Positions 17,030 through 25,607 of a DNA stretch of 64,000 nt are shown here, piece by piece. Under the pieces are notes generated by a model that saw nothing but the letters and a program-made list of their open reading frames with translations, did not search any database and had not been told where the DNA came from. Location of the stretch: the NCBI RefSeq assembly GCF_024266705.1, contig NZ_CP100756.1, positions 2,914,001-2,978,000 on the forward strand. Reading direction: 5' to 3'. The first letter of the stretch is position 1. Every line of letters starts with the position of its first letter. Source of the stretch: Natrinema gelatinilyticum. GTDB lineage: Archaea > Halobacteriota > Halobacteria > Halobacteriales > Natrialbaceae. Position numbers and translations under genes: made by a program.

Positions 17030-17943
17030 CCGATCCGATCCTCCCCGCGGTCGTCGACCGCCTGCGGACCCGCGGCGCGCTCGAGGGAACGACGGTCGAC
17101 CGCGTGACCGTCGGCGATACGGCGGTTCTCGTCGAACTGGTGGATACCGACGGTGACGCGACGCCGCGGAACCGACGCACCGCCGGTCTCGCCCACCGCC
17201 CCTCCGGGGACGGCGAGGCGGCGACCGAACTCGAGAAGATGTCCAACGCGGTCGATCTCGAGACACTCCTGGCGTGGGCGACGCAGATGGATTCCGAGTC
17301 GGGGACGGGTCCGCTCGAGGCCGCGATCGGCGTCGGCGCGGTCAACGCGCTGGCGGCCCCGTTCGTCGACTGGACCGTTGGCGATCCGATGGCACTGCTG
17401 GACCCCGCCACTGAGACAGTCGCGACGGTGGGGCTCTTCCGGCCAGCGTTCCGAAAGTTCGCCGACGTCGACGTCCGCGTCGTCGAACGGCGAGCCGTTG
17501 AGCCCGTGTCGGCTCCCGAGGGGGTCCGAGTTACCGCGTTCCGACCGGACGAAGCGACTGCGGCGATGGCCGGCGCAGCCGTCGTCTTCGTCACCGGTTC
17601 GACCCTCATCTACGGCGGACTCGAGCGCTATCTTTCGGCCGCACCGGCGTCGGCGACGGTTGTTCTGATCGGCGCGACGGCGTCTATCCTCCCGGGACCT
17701 GCTTTCGACGCCGGGATCGACGTCGTCGCCGGCGCGGCGGTGACGGACCGCAAGCGCGTCCGCGAGGCCGTTCGGACCGGCGCGTGCGGGACCGACCTGC
17801 ACGATGCAGGCGTTCGCAAGGTCTACTTGGTGGCCGATCGAGAGACGAGAGGGGTCGGGGGATTGCGGGGGATGGGCGGCAGCGGGAAGAACCGCGGCGG
17901 AGCGACCGACGACGACCTGATCCGAACCAATGACACGAAGTAA
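17026..17943 (+). CDS. DUF364-like protein (putative heavy-metal chelation fold) in the cox operon
   Basis: A 305-residue protein with two parts resembling DUF4213 (residues 1-100, VDRLRTRGALEGTTVDRVTV) and DUF364 (about 120-265: ATVGLFRPAFRKFADVDVRV, VFVTGSTLIYGGLERYLSAA, VVLIGATASILPGPAFDAGI). DUF364 proteins have a Rossmann-like fold and are described as putative heavy-metal chelators, but no biochemical function is firmly known. This gene is not part of the standard bacterial cox set. Its start overlaps coxE and its end overlaps the next xdhC, so it is surely cotranscribed. Together with the YHS fusion it suggests a metal-handling step in CoxL maturation. Confidence 0.8.
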   Translation: MTDPILPAVVDRLRTRGALEGTTVDRVTVGDTAVLVELVDTDGDATPRNRRTAGLAHRPSGDGEAATELEKMSNAVDLETLLAWATQMDSESGTGPLEAAIGVGAVNALAAPFVDWTVGDPMALLDPATETVATVGLFRPAFRKFADVDVRVVERRAVEPVSAPEGVRVTAFRPDEATAAMAGAAVVFVTGSTLIYGGLERYLSAAPASATVVLIGATASILPGPAFDAGIDVVAGAAVTDRKRVREAVRTGACGTDLHDAGVRKVYLVADRETRGVGGLRGMGGSGKNRGGATDDDLIRTNDTK

Positions 17944-19099
17944 CTGGAGCGTTCCCGAGACCGAGGTAGTACAGCGAATTCACGGGCGACTCGACGCGGC
18001 CGGAACCGACGTGCTAGCGACGATCGTCGACGTCGAGGGCAACGCCTACCGGCGACCGGGCGCGAAGATGCTCCTCGACGAGGCCGGCGAAGGCGTCGGC
18101 TCCATCACTGCCGGCTGCCTCGAGGACGACCTGCTTGCGGTGGCCGAGTCGGTCCGCGAGGCCGGTCGACCGGAGTTGATTACCTACGACCTGATGGAGG
18201 ACGACGAGGACGTCTGGGGGCTGGGCGTCGGCTGCAACGGGATCATCGACGTCCTGCTGGAGCCGCTGACTGAGACCTATCGCCCAGCCGTCGAGGCGTT
18301 CGACGAGGGGCGGGATGTCGCCGTCCTCACCGTCCTCGAGGGTGGGATCGGCCCGCTCGAGCGGGGAGACCGCGCGTACTACCGCCCCGACGAAGGGAGT
18401 CTCTCACGCCCGGACGGCGACCCGGCGACTGACTGGCCGGCCGACCTCTCGACTCTCGCGGCCGATCTGGCAGGCCGTGGCCAGGCCGACGTCCTCGAGA
18501 TCGGAGCAGGCGAGGACCGCCTCGAGGTCTTCGTCGACGGCCTTGCGGCCTCGACAGGTCTGGTCATCTTTGGGTCGGGCCACGACGTGGGGCCGGTCAC
18601 AGAACTGGCCGCGAAGAACGACTTCCGGGTCACCGTCGTCGGCTTTCGCGGGAGCGTCGACCTCGCCGAGCGGTTCCCCGACGCCGACCGAACGCTGACG
18701 ACCTCGCCGGGGGCCATCGACGACGCGGTCGATCTCGACGAGCGTACCTACGCAGTCGTCATGACGCACAACTTCGTCGACGACCGGTTGACCATCGAGC
18801 GGTTGCTAGACTCGCCGGTCCCCTACGTCGGCCTGATGGGGCCCCGCGAACGATTCGAGGAGATGCTCGAGGCGTTCGAGAATGAGGGGCAGACGTTCGA
18901 CGAGGAGACGCTCTCGTCGCTATATACGCCGATCGGGTTGGATCTCGGGGGCGGCTCTCCCTACCAGATCGCCCACAGCATCGTCGCAGAGGTGCTGGCG
19001 GTGTCGAAAGACCGGACACCGCGGCACCTGCGGCGCCGCGAGGGATACATCCACGACCGCGTGACCGTCGAACCGAAGGGGGACGTCCCGCCGCAGTAG
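17930..19099 (+). CDS. XdhC/CoxI-family molybdenum-cofactor maturation protein
   Basis: A complete 389-residue XdhC-family protein, unlike the fused copy earlier in the operon. Its N-terminal XdhC_CoxI domain has DVEGNAYRRPGAKMLL, GSITAGCLEDDLLAVAE and VWGLGVGCNGIIDVLLEP; the C-terminal Rossmann domain has LVIFGSGHDVGPVTELAAK, PYVGLMGPRERFEEML and YTPIGLDLGGGSPYQIAHSI, the classic closing motif. Members bind molybdenum cofactor, protect its sulfurated form and insert it into xanthine-oxidase-family enzymes. It is the last gene of the operon and overlaps the preceding one by 14 bp. Confidence 0.93.
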   Translation: MTRSNWSVPETEVVQRIHGRLDAAGTDVLATIVDVEGNAYRRPGAKMLLDEAGEGVGSITAGCLEDDLLAVAESVREAGRPELITYDLMEDDEDVWGLGVGCNGIIDVLLEPLTETYRPAVEAFDEGRDVAVLTVLEGGIGPLERGDRAYYRPDEGSLSRPDGDPATDWPADLSTLAADLAGRGQADVLEIGAGEDRLEVFVDGLAASTGLVIFGSGHDVGPVTELAAKNDFRVTVVGFRGSVDLAERFPDADRTLTTSPGAIDDAVDLDERTYAVVMTHNFVDDRLTIERLLDSPVPYVGLMGPRERFEEMLEAFENEGQTFDEETLSSLYTPIGLDLGGGSPYQIAHSIVAEVLAVSKDRTPRHLRRREGYIHDRVTVEPKGDVPPQ

Positions 19100-19270
19100 C
19101 GCGGTCCTCACCTGTCGGCCGCTTGTCTCTCGCCGTTCGCCATCGGCAGCACGTCGTTTTGCCCGGTTGTTCGGGTCTCAAGTGGCACTCAATCGATGTG
19201 ACAATTACCGGTCTCACAGGGTTGAATTACTACAGCTGTACGTAATTTCGATAATCCGGACCATCAAAGA

Positions 19271-19276
19271 TTTATA
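19271..19276 (+). promoter_or_regulatory. TATA box of the aldolase gene
   Basis: TTTATA lies 25-30 bp upstream of the ATG at 19301, indicating a leaderless transcript. It marks the start of a transcription unit separate from the cox operon. Confidence 0.55.
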
Positions 19277-19300
19277 GCGGCCTGTTGGACCGTCTAACAG

Positions 19301-20095
19301 ATGATACCGATCGACGACTCTCCGATCGTTCGCGATGGCAAGTCACTGATTTTAGCGATGGACCACGGGCTCGAGCACGGCCCCGTCGACTTCAAAGACG
19401 TCCAGAAGAAGCTCGATCCGTCGACGGTCTTCGAGACGGCGACCCACGACGCCGTCACTGCGATGGCAGTTCAAAAGGGGATCGCAGAGGGGTACTATCC
19501 GAGCTACGAGGACGACGTCAACCTGCTGATGAAGCTGAACGGAACGTCGAACCTCTGGATGGGCGAACCCGACTCGGCGGTCAACTGTTCAATCGACTAC
19601 GCCGTCGACGTCGGTGCCGACGCCGTCGGCTTCACCGTTTACGGGGGGTCGAACCACGAAATCGAGATGGTCGAAGAGTTCCGTGACGCACACGAACAGG
19701 CCCGCGAACACGGCCTCCCCGTCGTCATGTGGTCGTACCCACGTGGGCAGGGAGTGAAAAACGACACTAAGCCGAGCACCATCTCCTACGCCTCGCGGCT
19801 GGCGCTCGAACTCGGTGCCGACATCGCGAAGGTCAAATATCCTGGGAGCAAGGACGCCATGGCCCACGCAGTCACGTCCGCGGGCGATATGAAAGTCGTC
19901 ATGAGTGGCGGCTCCAAAACGTCCGACTACGAGTTCCTCTCACAGGTGGAAGCCGTCATCGACGCCGGCGCGAGCGGGCTCGCGGTCGGGCGCAACGTGT
20001 GGCAGCGCGAGGACCCCACCCGGATCCTCGACGCGCTCGAGCTCGTCATCTACGAGGGAGAAACCGCTGACGCGGCACTCGAGGCGACCGAATAG
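19301..20095 (+). CDS. fba: Class I fructose-1,6-bisphosphate aldolase (archaeal DhnA type)
   Basis: A 264-residue archaeal class I aldolase, which interconverts fructose 1,6-bisphosphate with dihydroxyacetone phosphate and glyceraldehyde 3-phosphate through a Schiff base. Seen: LILAMDHGLEHGPVDF at the N-terminus, VMWSYPRGQGVKNDT, the lysine segment ADIAKVKYPGS (Schiff-base Lys candidate), VMSGGSKTSDYEFL and the phosphate-binding GASGLAVGRNVWQRED. 2-amino-3,7-dideoxy-heptulosonate synthase is a close relative; the location next to FBPase favours aldolase. The two genes are 2 bp apart and should be one transcript. Confidence 0.9.
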   Translation: MIPIDDSPIVRDGKSLILAMDHGLEHGPVDFKDVQKKLDPSTVFETATHDAVTAMAVQKGIAEGYYPSYEDDVNLLMKLNGTSNLWMGEPDSAVNCSIDYAVDVGADAVGFTVYGGSNHEIEMVEEFRDAHEQAREHGLPVVMWSYPRGQGVKNDTKPSTISYASRLALELGADIAKVKYPGSKDAMAHAVTSAGDMKVVMSGGSKTSDYEFLSQVEAVIDAGASGLAVGRNVWQREDPTRILDALELVIYEGETADAALEATE

Positions 20096-20097
20096 GA

Positions 20098-20958
20098 ATG
20101 ACGGTCGCCGATCCCGATCCGGTCGACGACGTCGTCGCCACGATCGCCCGCTCGGCGGCCGAGATCCGCCAGGGACTGGTCGGTCGCCGGGGGAAAGCCG
20201 ACGAGGAGAACCCCAGCGGCGAGACACAGGCCGAGGCCGACGTCTGGGCCGACGAACTGCTCGCCAACCGGCTGTCGTCGATCGACGGCGTCGGCGAGTA
20301 CGCGAGCGAAGAACGGTCCGAGATCATCGATACCGGCGACGAACGGGTCTACGTCGCCGTCGATCCCCTCGACGGCTCGTCGAACCTAAAATCGAACAAC
20401 ACGATGGGGACGGTGTTTGGTATCTACGACGAACCGCTCCCCGCGCCGGGCTCTGCGCTCGTCGCGTCCGGCTGGGTCCTTTACGGCCCGATTACGACGA
20501 TGGCGTACGCCCGGGACGGCTCGGTCACGAAGTACGAACTTACCAGCGGCGAGCGAACGGTCGTCGAGGAAGACGTCACTCTGCCCGACGATCCACTCGT
20601 CTACGGCTTCGGCGGCCGGGTTCCCCACTGGCACGACGACTTTCGGGAGTACGTCCGCGAGATTGAGTCGAACCCCGATCACAAACTCCGGTACGGCGGT
20701 GCGATGATCGGCGACGTCAACCAGGTGCTGACCTACGGCGGAATCTTCGCCTACCCCGCCCTCAAGGACGACCTCCGTGGAAAACTCCGCCTGCAGTTCG
20801 AGGGGAACCCGATCGCGTACCTCATCGAAGCGGCCGGCGGTCGCTCCTCCGACGGGAGTCAGTCGATACTCGAGGTCGAACCGACCGACCTCCACGACAG
20901 GGTGCCGCTACACGTCGGCAACACCGAGTTGATCGATCGGCTCGAGGACGCGCTCTAG
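20098..20958 (+). CDS. fbp: Fructose-1,6-bisphosphatase class I
   Basis: A 286-residue class I FBPase that removes the 1-phosphate in gluconeogenesis. Metal and phosphate ligands are present: the DPLDGSSNLKSNNTMGTVF motif near residue 87 (Dx(L/I)DGSSN), EERSEI preceding it, and ETQAEADVWADE. Later NDVN-like IGDVNQVLTYGGIFAYP and LEAAGG-like IEAAGGRSSDGSQSIL are typical. It is slightly shorter than bacterial enzymes and lacks a regulatory extension. It follows the aldolase gene after 2 bp, so the pair forms a gluconeogenic operon, which once may have included the dead ppsA downstream on the other strand. Confidence 0.93.
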   Translation: MTVADPDPVDDVVATIARSAAEIRQGLVGRRGKADEENPSGETQAEADVWADELLANRLSSIDGVGEYASEERSEIIDTGDERVYVAVDPLDGSSNLKSNNTMGTVFGIYDEPLPAPGSALVASGWVLYGPITTMAYARDGSVTKYELTSGERTVVEEDVTLPDDPLVYGFGGRVPHWHDDFREYVREIESNPDHKLRYGGAMIGDVNQVLTYGGIFAYPALKDDLRGKLRLQFEGNPIAYLIEAAGGRSSDGSQSILEVEPTDLHDRVPLHVGNTELIDRLEDAL

Positions 20959-20975
20959 TGAGCGACGGCCGCGAA

Positions 20976-21780
20976 TCAGTCTTCGTGTTCCGCGACCGTC
21001 AGGACCGTCTTCACCGCGACGTTCGACGGCCGAAATCGAATCGATATCGGTCGCGAGCAGGAACTCGGTGTACTCCGGAATCGTCGAGGGTACCTCCGCC
21101 ACAAGATTCCAACCGGACGGCCGTGGCGGTGAGCCTCCTCGGCGTTATCGAGCGCATCACTGACTCGTCGGTCTCGTCGAACAGCGGCGCGAGTTTCTCC
21201 GAGTTGCGATCCACGCCGAGAGTAAGCTGTGTGAGGTCGTTCGATCCGATGGAGAAACCGTCGAACAACTCCGAGGGCTGATCCGCGAGCACGATGTTCG
21301 CGGGCAGTTCCGCCATCACGTGACCCCGAGGCGGTTCACGTGGTTCGAGACGCTTCGCGTCTCGTCATCACGCGAGACCGTCGTTCTCGCAGACCTCGCG
21401 GAACGTCGCTCCGCTCAGTCACGAAAATCTCCGATTTTCGAACGACCCAGAGGCACTCGGCCTGCTCCGCCGGTAGAACACGGGGCCATCTTCGCGATTC
21501 CCGTCCGAAGGGTGTCGATGAACCGCGTTTCCTCGTCCCGCTTGAGCAACTCGAGCGGGTGGGAGCCGACGTGAGAGGTGACGATGAACTCCTCGCGGGC
21601 CAGGCCGACGCCGTCGACGGGGTGGGTCGCGAGCGCGAACGCCCGACCGGGATCGCCGAGGATCAGTTTGATGTTGGTGTCGGTCTCGGGAAGGTCGCCC
21701 ACGGTCTCCTCGATGTCGCAGTCGTAGGCCGACGCGGTCGTCGTGAACCCGGGCGGGACCGGGACGTCGAGGTCCGTCAT
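20976..21780 (-). pseudogene. ppsA: Phosphoenolpyruvate synthase (ppsA) pseudogene, deleted and frameshifted
   Basis: Pieces of PEP synthase appear in order on the minus strand. The upstream piece reads TDLDVPVPPGFTTTASAYD (the N-terminal mobile region) and continues without a gap into a middle section (IKLILGDPGRAFALATHPV, then VDGVGLAREEFIVTSHVGS), so some 400 codons are missing. The frame breaks after GIAKMA, repeat B intervenes, and the C-terminal piece resumes with [20 protein letters not shown] and [20 protein letters not shown]. Two more frameshifts follow ([19 protein letters not shown], then [16 protein letters not shown] at the normal end). No protein can be made. A working copy must be elsewhere if the cell makes sugars. 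Confidence 0.88.
21320..21456 (-). repeat. Dispersed palindrome-rich repeat, copy B (137 bp), inside ppsA pseudogene
   Basis: The 63-bp core at 21386-21448 matches copy A in reverse orientation with one visible difference. Copy B has an extra 25 bp including a hairpin (GAGACGC GAA GCGTCTC) near 21347-21363. Its end module at 21320-21339 (gtgaccccgaggcggttcac) is present in both copies but inverted relative to the core. The element lies directly against the MMAELPAN codons of the ppsA remnant, so it arrived in, or caused the deletion of, that gene. Confidence 0.75.
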
Positions 21781-21868
21781 TCGGACTACGCGCACGGCGA
21801 TAAGTGAGTAACGACGGACGGCACTGGCCCCCAAGATTATCCCGCTGCGTCTGGGAGAGAGCCGTGCC

Positions 21869-23242
21869 ATGCAGGACGTCCACGCCCAACTGGAGGGGGA
21901 CATCGCCATGGTCGAGGCGCTGCCGGTGTTCATCGCGTACAACGCGAACGTCGACGCGATCGTTCGCGTCGACGAGGAACTGGAATCCTTCCTCGATCGA
22001 CCGGCCGATCCTGGGGCGGACGTCCACCCGAGTCCGTTAGAGTCGAAACGAGAGCTCGCGGCGGCGATAACACACACGATGGCGGCCGGCCAGGGCGACG
22101 AGATCGCAATGACCGATTCGTTCGCGACGATCATCGAGTCCGAACTCCACCCAGACAGTCAGCAGATGGGCGGCCAGGCGGGGATCATGACCAACCTGCT
22201 CACCGCGCTGAGGACGGTGCCGATCACGTACACGTACCTGATTTCTGAGCGACAGTTGTCGATGTTCGAACACCCCGAGAATGTTCGGTATCCGACCGTC
22301 GAGGACGGCCAGGTGAGCTACGTCCCATTGCCCGAGGCCGTCAACACGGATCGAACGAAGATCAACTGGGTGTTCGAGTTCAGGGAGGGCGACCAACTCT
22401 TCGGCGTGACTGCGACGGAAGACGCCCGCTTCATCGCCGCCTCGAGACCACCGGAATTCGACCTGACTGCCGGCGAACTCGACGAGGCGATCAACCAGGT
22501 CGGCGAGGACGTCGACGGAGCCCTCCTCGCGGGGTATCACAACCTCACGCCCGACCACGTGGAGGACGGGTACGAGGAAACGCACCGCCACGCACGCGAG
22601 GTCATCCACCGACTCCGGTCGGGGAGCGACGTCGATGTCCACATCGAGTACGCAGTCACCCACAACGCTGACCTCAGGGAGAGCATGTGCGAGTGGATCT
22701 TACCGGAAGCGGACGTCGTGGGTACCGATACGCACGAGCTGACGATGCTCCACGACGACGCGAGCCTGGAGGTCGTGGCGGACCCACCGTCGGAGGCGAC
22801 GCCGTTCGAACCGAACGAGATACTTGATCACTACCGGATGCTCGAGGCGGTTCGCGAGGAACTCGGCGTCGACTGCGTTCAGTTACACGCCATGGAGTAT
22901 CACCTCGCCGTCATGGCGTCGTACCACTCGCCAACGGCCATTCGACGGGGGCTCGAGTTCGCCGCCGTCAACGCAGCGGCCAAAGCGGCCCGCGGGGAGA
23001 TCACGTCGCCCGACGACCTCGAGACCGGGTTGGAGTACGAACCCTCGGCGATGGGCCGCGAGGCGATCGAACTGTTGGCGGATCACCTCGACGAGACGGC
23101 CGAGGGAGGGGTCCTCGAGACCCCCAGGGTCGCCGCCTGCCCCAATCGCATCGTCGACGAGCCGGCGGGCACGGTCGGCATCGGCGACATCGTCTCATCA
23201 TCGAGTTTTATCCTGGCACTCGCCGTGGTCGACGACCGGTAG
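21869..23242 (+). CDS. ADP-dependent sugar kinase (glucokinase / phosphofructokinase family)
   Basis: A 457-residue member of the archaeal ADP-dependent kinase family (a branch of the ribokinase fold), which phosphorylates glucose or fructose 6-phosphate with ADP. The N-terminus (VFIAYNANVDAIVRVDEELE) carries the sugar-binding NxxxD; GGQAGIMTNLLTALRTVPI matches the G-G-N-A segment, with Gln in place of the usual Asn; DVHIEYAVTHNADLRESM resembles the HxE metal site; and TVGIGDIVSSSSFILAL is the GxGD catalytic motif near the C-terminus. The usual GLNEVE motif reads GTDTHEL, so substrate preference cannot be read off. The neighbouring aldolase and FBPase favour phosphofructokinase activity. Confidence 0.85.
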   Translation: MQDVHAQLEGDIAMVEALPVFIAYNANVDAIVRVDEELESFLDRPADPGADVHPSPLESKRELAAAITHTMAAGQGDEIAMTDSFATIIESELHPDSQQMGGQAGIMTNLLTALRTVPITYTYLISERQLSMFEHPENVRYPTVEDGQVSYVPLPEAVNTDRTKINWVFEFREGDQLFGVTATEDARFIAASRPPEFDLTAGELDEAINQVGEDVDGALLAGYHNLTPDHVEDGYEETHRHAREVIHRLRSGSDVDVHIEYAVTHNADLRESMCEWILPEADVVGTDTHELTMLHDDASLEVVADPPSEATPFEPNEILDHYRMLEAVREELGVDCVQLHAMEYHLAVMASYHSPTAIRRGLEFAAVNAAAKAARGEITSPDDLETGLEYEPSAMGREAIELLADHLDETAEGGVLETPRVAACPNRIVDEPAGTVGIGDIVSSSSFILALAVVDDR

Positions 23243-23254
23243 TCGGCGACGGCA

Positions 23255-24148
23255 TCACGGCGGCTCGGCACTCACCGGCACGCAAAACACCGGTACCTCT
23301 GCCTGACGGACGACGTTTTCGGTGACGCTCCCGAGGAACCACTGTCCGATCCCCGTCCGGCCGTGGGTTCCCATGACGATCATGTCGACGTCGTGCTCGG
23401 TCGCGTACGAGGTGATCTCGACCACTGGGGAGCCGGTCACGATCGATCCGGAGACGCTCACGTCAGCCTCCTCGCCGCGCTCTCGTACTGCGTCGACTAC
23501 GTCTTCGCCCCTCTCCTCGAGGGCTTCGAGGAGTTCGTCGCGCTCTGGTACGTCGTCCAACGGACTCGTGTCGATCGAGTAGAGCGTGTGGACCGACGAC
23601 TCGAGTCGGACCGCCAGTGCGATTCCCCACTCGGTCGCGATCGCCGCTCCGTCGCTGCCGTCCGTGGGCAAGAGCAGTCGGTCGAAGGGGACGTCGTCGA
23701 TCTTGGTTTCGACGGCGTTCGGGGGGACGGCGAGGACAGGTGTCCGTGCCGTTCGGAGAACGTTCTCGGTCACACTGCCGAGGAAGACCCTGTCGAGCCC
23801 CGTGCTGCCTTTCGTCCCCATCGCGATGACGTCGATCTCACGCCGGTTGGCATACTCCCTGATCGACTGGAACGGGGTTCCCTCCCTGACCCTCGTCGTG
23901 ACGTCGAGGTCATCGTCGTGATCCGCGGCCAGCCCCGCGATTTCCTCGACCGCTTCCTTGGCCTTCACCTCGAGCGATGGATGTTCTAACTTGTCGAAAT
24001 CCGCCGCCGAGATTCGGGATTCGACGACCGACAGGACGTGGAGGTTTGCATCCGTCTGCGACGCGAGCGCGATCCCGCGTTTTGCACCTGCGAGCGCCCC
24101 ATCGCTGCCGTCGGTCGGTATCAGTACCGATTCGATGAACCGGCTCAT
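23255..24148 (-). CDS. Tandem universal stress protein (two UspA domains)
   Basis: A 297-residue protein of two complete UspA domains, residues 1-142 and 155-293. Each has the ATP-binding signature G-2x-G-9x-G(S/T): GTKGSTGLDRVFLGSVTEN in the first, GTHGRTGIGQWFLGSVTENV in the second. Each domain opens with VLIPTDGSDGA or LLLPTDGSDGA. Both should bind ATP and the protein is probably a pseudo-dimer within one chain. Its exact role is unknown; such proteins respond to stress or energy state. It lies downstream of the TreT-like gene on the same strand, 72 bp away, and may be cotranscribed with it. Confidence 0.92.
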   Translation of the reverse strand: MSRFIESVLIPTDGSDGALAGAKRGIALASQTDANLHVLSVVESRISAADFDKLEHPSLEVKAKEAVEEIAGLAADHDDDLDVTTRVREGTPFQSIREYANRREIDVIAMGTKGSTGLDRVFLGSVTENVLRTARTPVLAVPPNAVETKIDDVPFDRLLLPTDGSDGAAIATEWGIALAVRLESSVHTLYSIDTSPLDDVPERDELLEALEERGEDVVDAVRERGEEADVSVSGSIVTGSPVVEITSYATEHDVDMIVMGTHGRTGIGQWFLGSVTENVVRQAEVPVFCVPVSAEPP

Positions 24149-24220
24149 TGGAGAGTCCCCTATTGCTTCATCGGCTCAGCGGTTAATTGTGTAGGGGTGG
24201 TCGGCCGGTAGGCCTTGGTG

Positions 24221-25465
24221 TCAGTTGTCATATTCCAGTATCTCGACGAAAATCTCGAGGAGATCTACGAGTTGACGAGGGAGCAAGAAACGTTTGCGAA
24301 CGTGTTCACGGGCGTTCACGCCGAACTGAGTTCGGCACTCGTCGTCCTCGAGGAGCGTGACGATCCGATCGCTGGCGGCCGCCGCGTCGTCCGGCTCGAC
24401 GAGGTAGCCGTTCCGGCCGTCCTCGATCTGCAGTGGGATCCCGCCGACCGTCGATCCGACGACTGGCGTACGCTTCCAGAGTGCCTCCGAGACGACGAGT
24501 CCGAACCCCTCGCGCAAGGATTTCTGGACGACGACGTCCGACAGTCGCTGGAGGGCATTCACCGTCGTGTCCGGGAGATCCGCCAGGACGTGGACGTCCG
24601 GATCGTCGACTGCCTCGTCGGCGACCTGCTCATACAGCCTCAGCCCCTCCGGATCGTCGCCGGCCATCCCACCAGCAAGCGCTAGCTGAAGTTCCGGGAC
24701 GTTCCTCTGAGCACTGCGATACGCCTCGAGCGTTCCGAACTGATCCTTCCAGGGATCGAAGCGCGACACCTGCGTTACGACCGGCGCGTCGAACGAGAGC
24801 GGATCGAGTCGGTCCCGTTCGGTCGCTAGCTCCTCCTCGTCGAGCGATCGGTTCTTCTCCGTTACCGGATCGATCGACGGGTAGACGATGCTCGTCTTCG
24901 GAACGTCGATCGCCGCCGCGTACGCAGAGCGGCTGAAAATTCCGTGATCGATCCGATCCGCGTACGCCGACAGGAACGCGCGGTACTCGTCGACCGGGTC
25001 AGAGAGATCGACGTGACACCGCCAGACGATCGGCGCGTCCGGCAGCCGTTCCTCGAGTCGCTCGAGCATGCCGAGTGGCTGTGGATCGTGAGCGACGACG
25101 AGATCGTATTCGTCCTCGATCTCGGCCGCGTTCCGTGCTGTCTCCTCGCGATAGGTTGCTTTCATCTCGTCGGTCAACGGCTCGCCGTTCCCCTGGAGGC
25201 CGTTGTGAACCGCCTTCGTGACCTCGAAGAAGTCGTCGTCGGCGTCCATGACGAGCCAGTCAGTGTCGATACCGAGGTCGTTGCAGACCGGCACGATCGA
25301 ACGGAGCAGTTCCGCGACCCCGCCGCCGGTCGCCGTCGAACTGACGTGGAGGATCTGGACGTCTGAAAGCGCCTCGGCGAGCGAACGAAGTCGCTCGAGA
25401 CGGTCGCGTTCCGTCACGGAGGCGTATGCGTCGATCGATCGGTCCGGTACCACGGGTGCGTGCAT
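24221..25465 (-). CDS. treT: GT4 glycosyltransferase, probable trehalose synthase (TreT)
   Basis: A 414-residue GT-B glycosyltransferase of family 4. The N-terminal domain has HVSSTATGGGVAELLRSIVP, the glycine loop typical of TreT/trehalose synthases; the C-terminal domain has VTQVSRFDPWKDQFGTLEAY and the retaining-enzyme E-x7-E signature in REGFGLVVSEALWKRTPVVG. TreT joins NDP-glucose and glucose to make trehalose, a compatible solute. A sugar nucleotidyltransferase is encoded just across the divergent promoter, as expected for its donor. The start is the ATG at 25465 (MHAPVVPDRS); the longer open frame covers promoter DNA. Other GT4 activities cannot be excluded. Confidence 0.82.
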   Translation of the reverse strand: MHAPVVPDRSIDAYASVTERDRLERLRSLAEALSDVQILHVSSTATGGGVAELLRSIVPVCNDLGIDTDWLVMDADDDFFEVTKAVHNGLQGNGEPLTDEMKATYREETARNAAEIEDEYDLVVAHDPQPLGMLERLEERLPDAPIVWRCHVDLSDPVDEYRAFLSAYADRIDHGIFSRSAYAAAIDVPKTSIVYPSIDPVTEKNRSLDEEELATERDRLDPLSFDAPVVTQVSRFDPWKDQFGTLEAYRSAQRNVPELQLALAGGMAGDDPEGLRLYEQVADEAVDDPDVHVLADLPDTTVNALQRLSDVVVQKSLREGFGLVVSEALWKRTPVVGSTVGGIPLQIEDGRNGYLVEPDDAAAASDRIVTLLEDDECRTQFGVNAREHVRKRFLLPRQLVDLLEIFVEILEYDN

Positions 25466-25607
25466 CGTTCGCACCCGTTTGGACGACGACGACGCTCGTA
25501 TCAGTTGGGGATGCCTGCGGATCGAAACAGTAGTTAGAAATCCTTCAATTCCCAATTAATGATGTGTAGGGAAGAACAAATTTACCCGGACGTGGAGACT
25601 TCCGACC

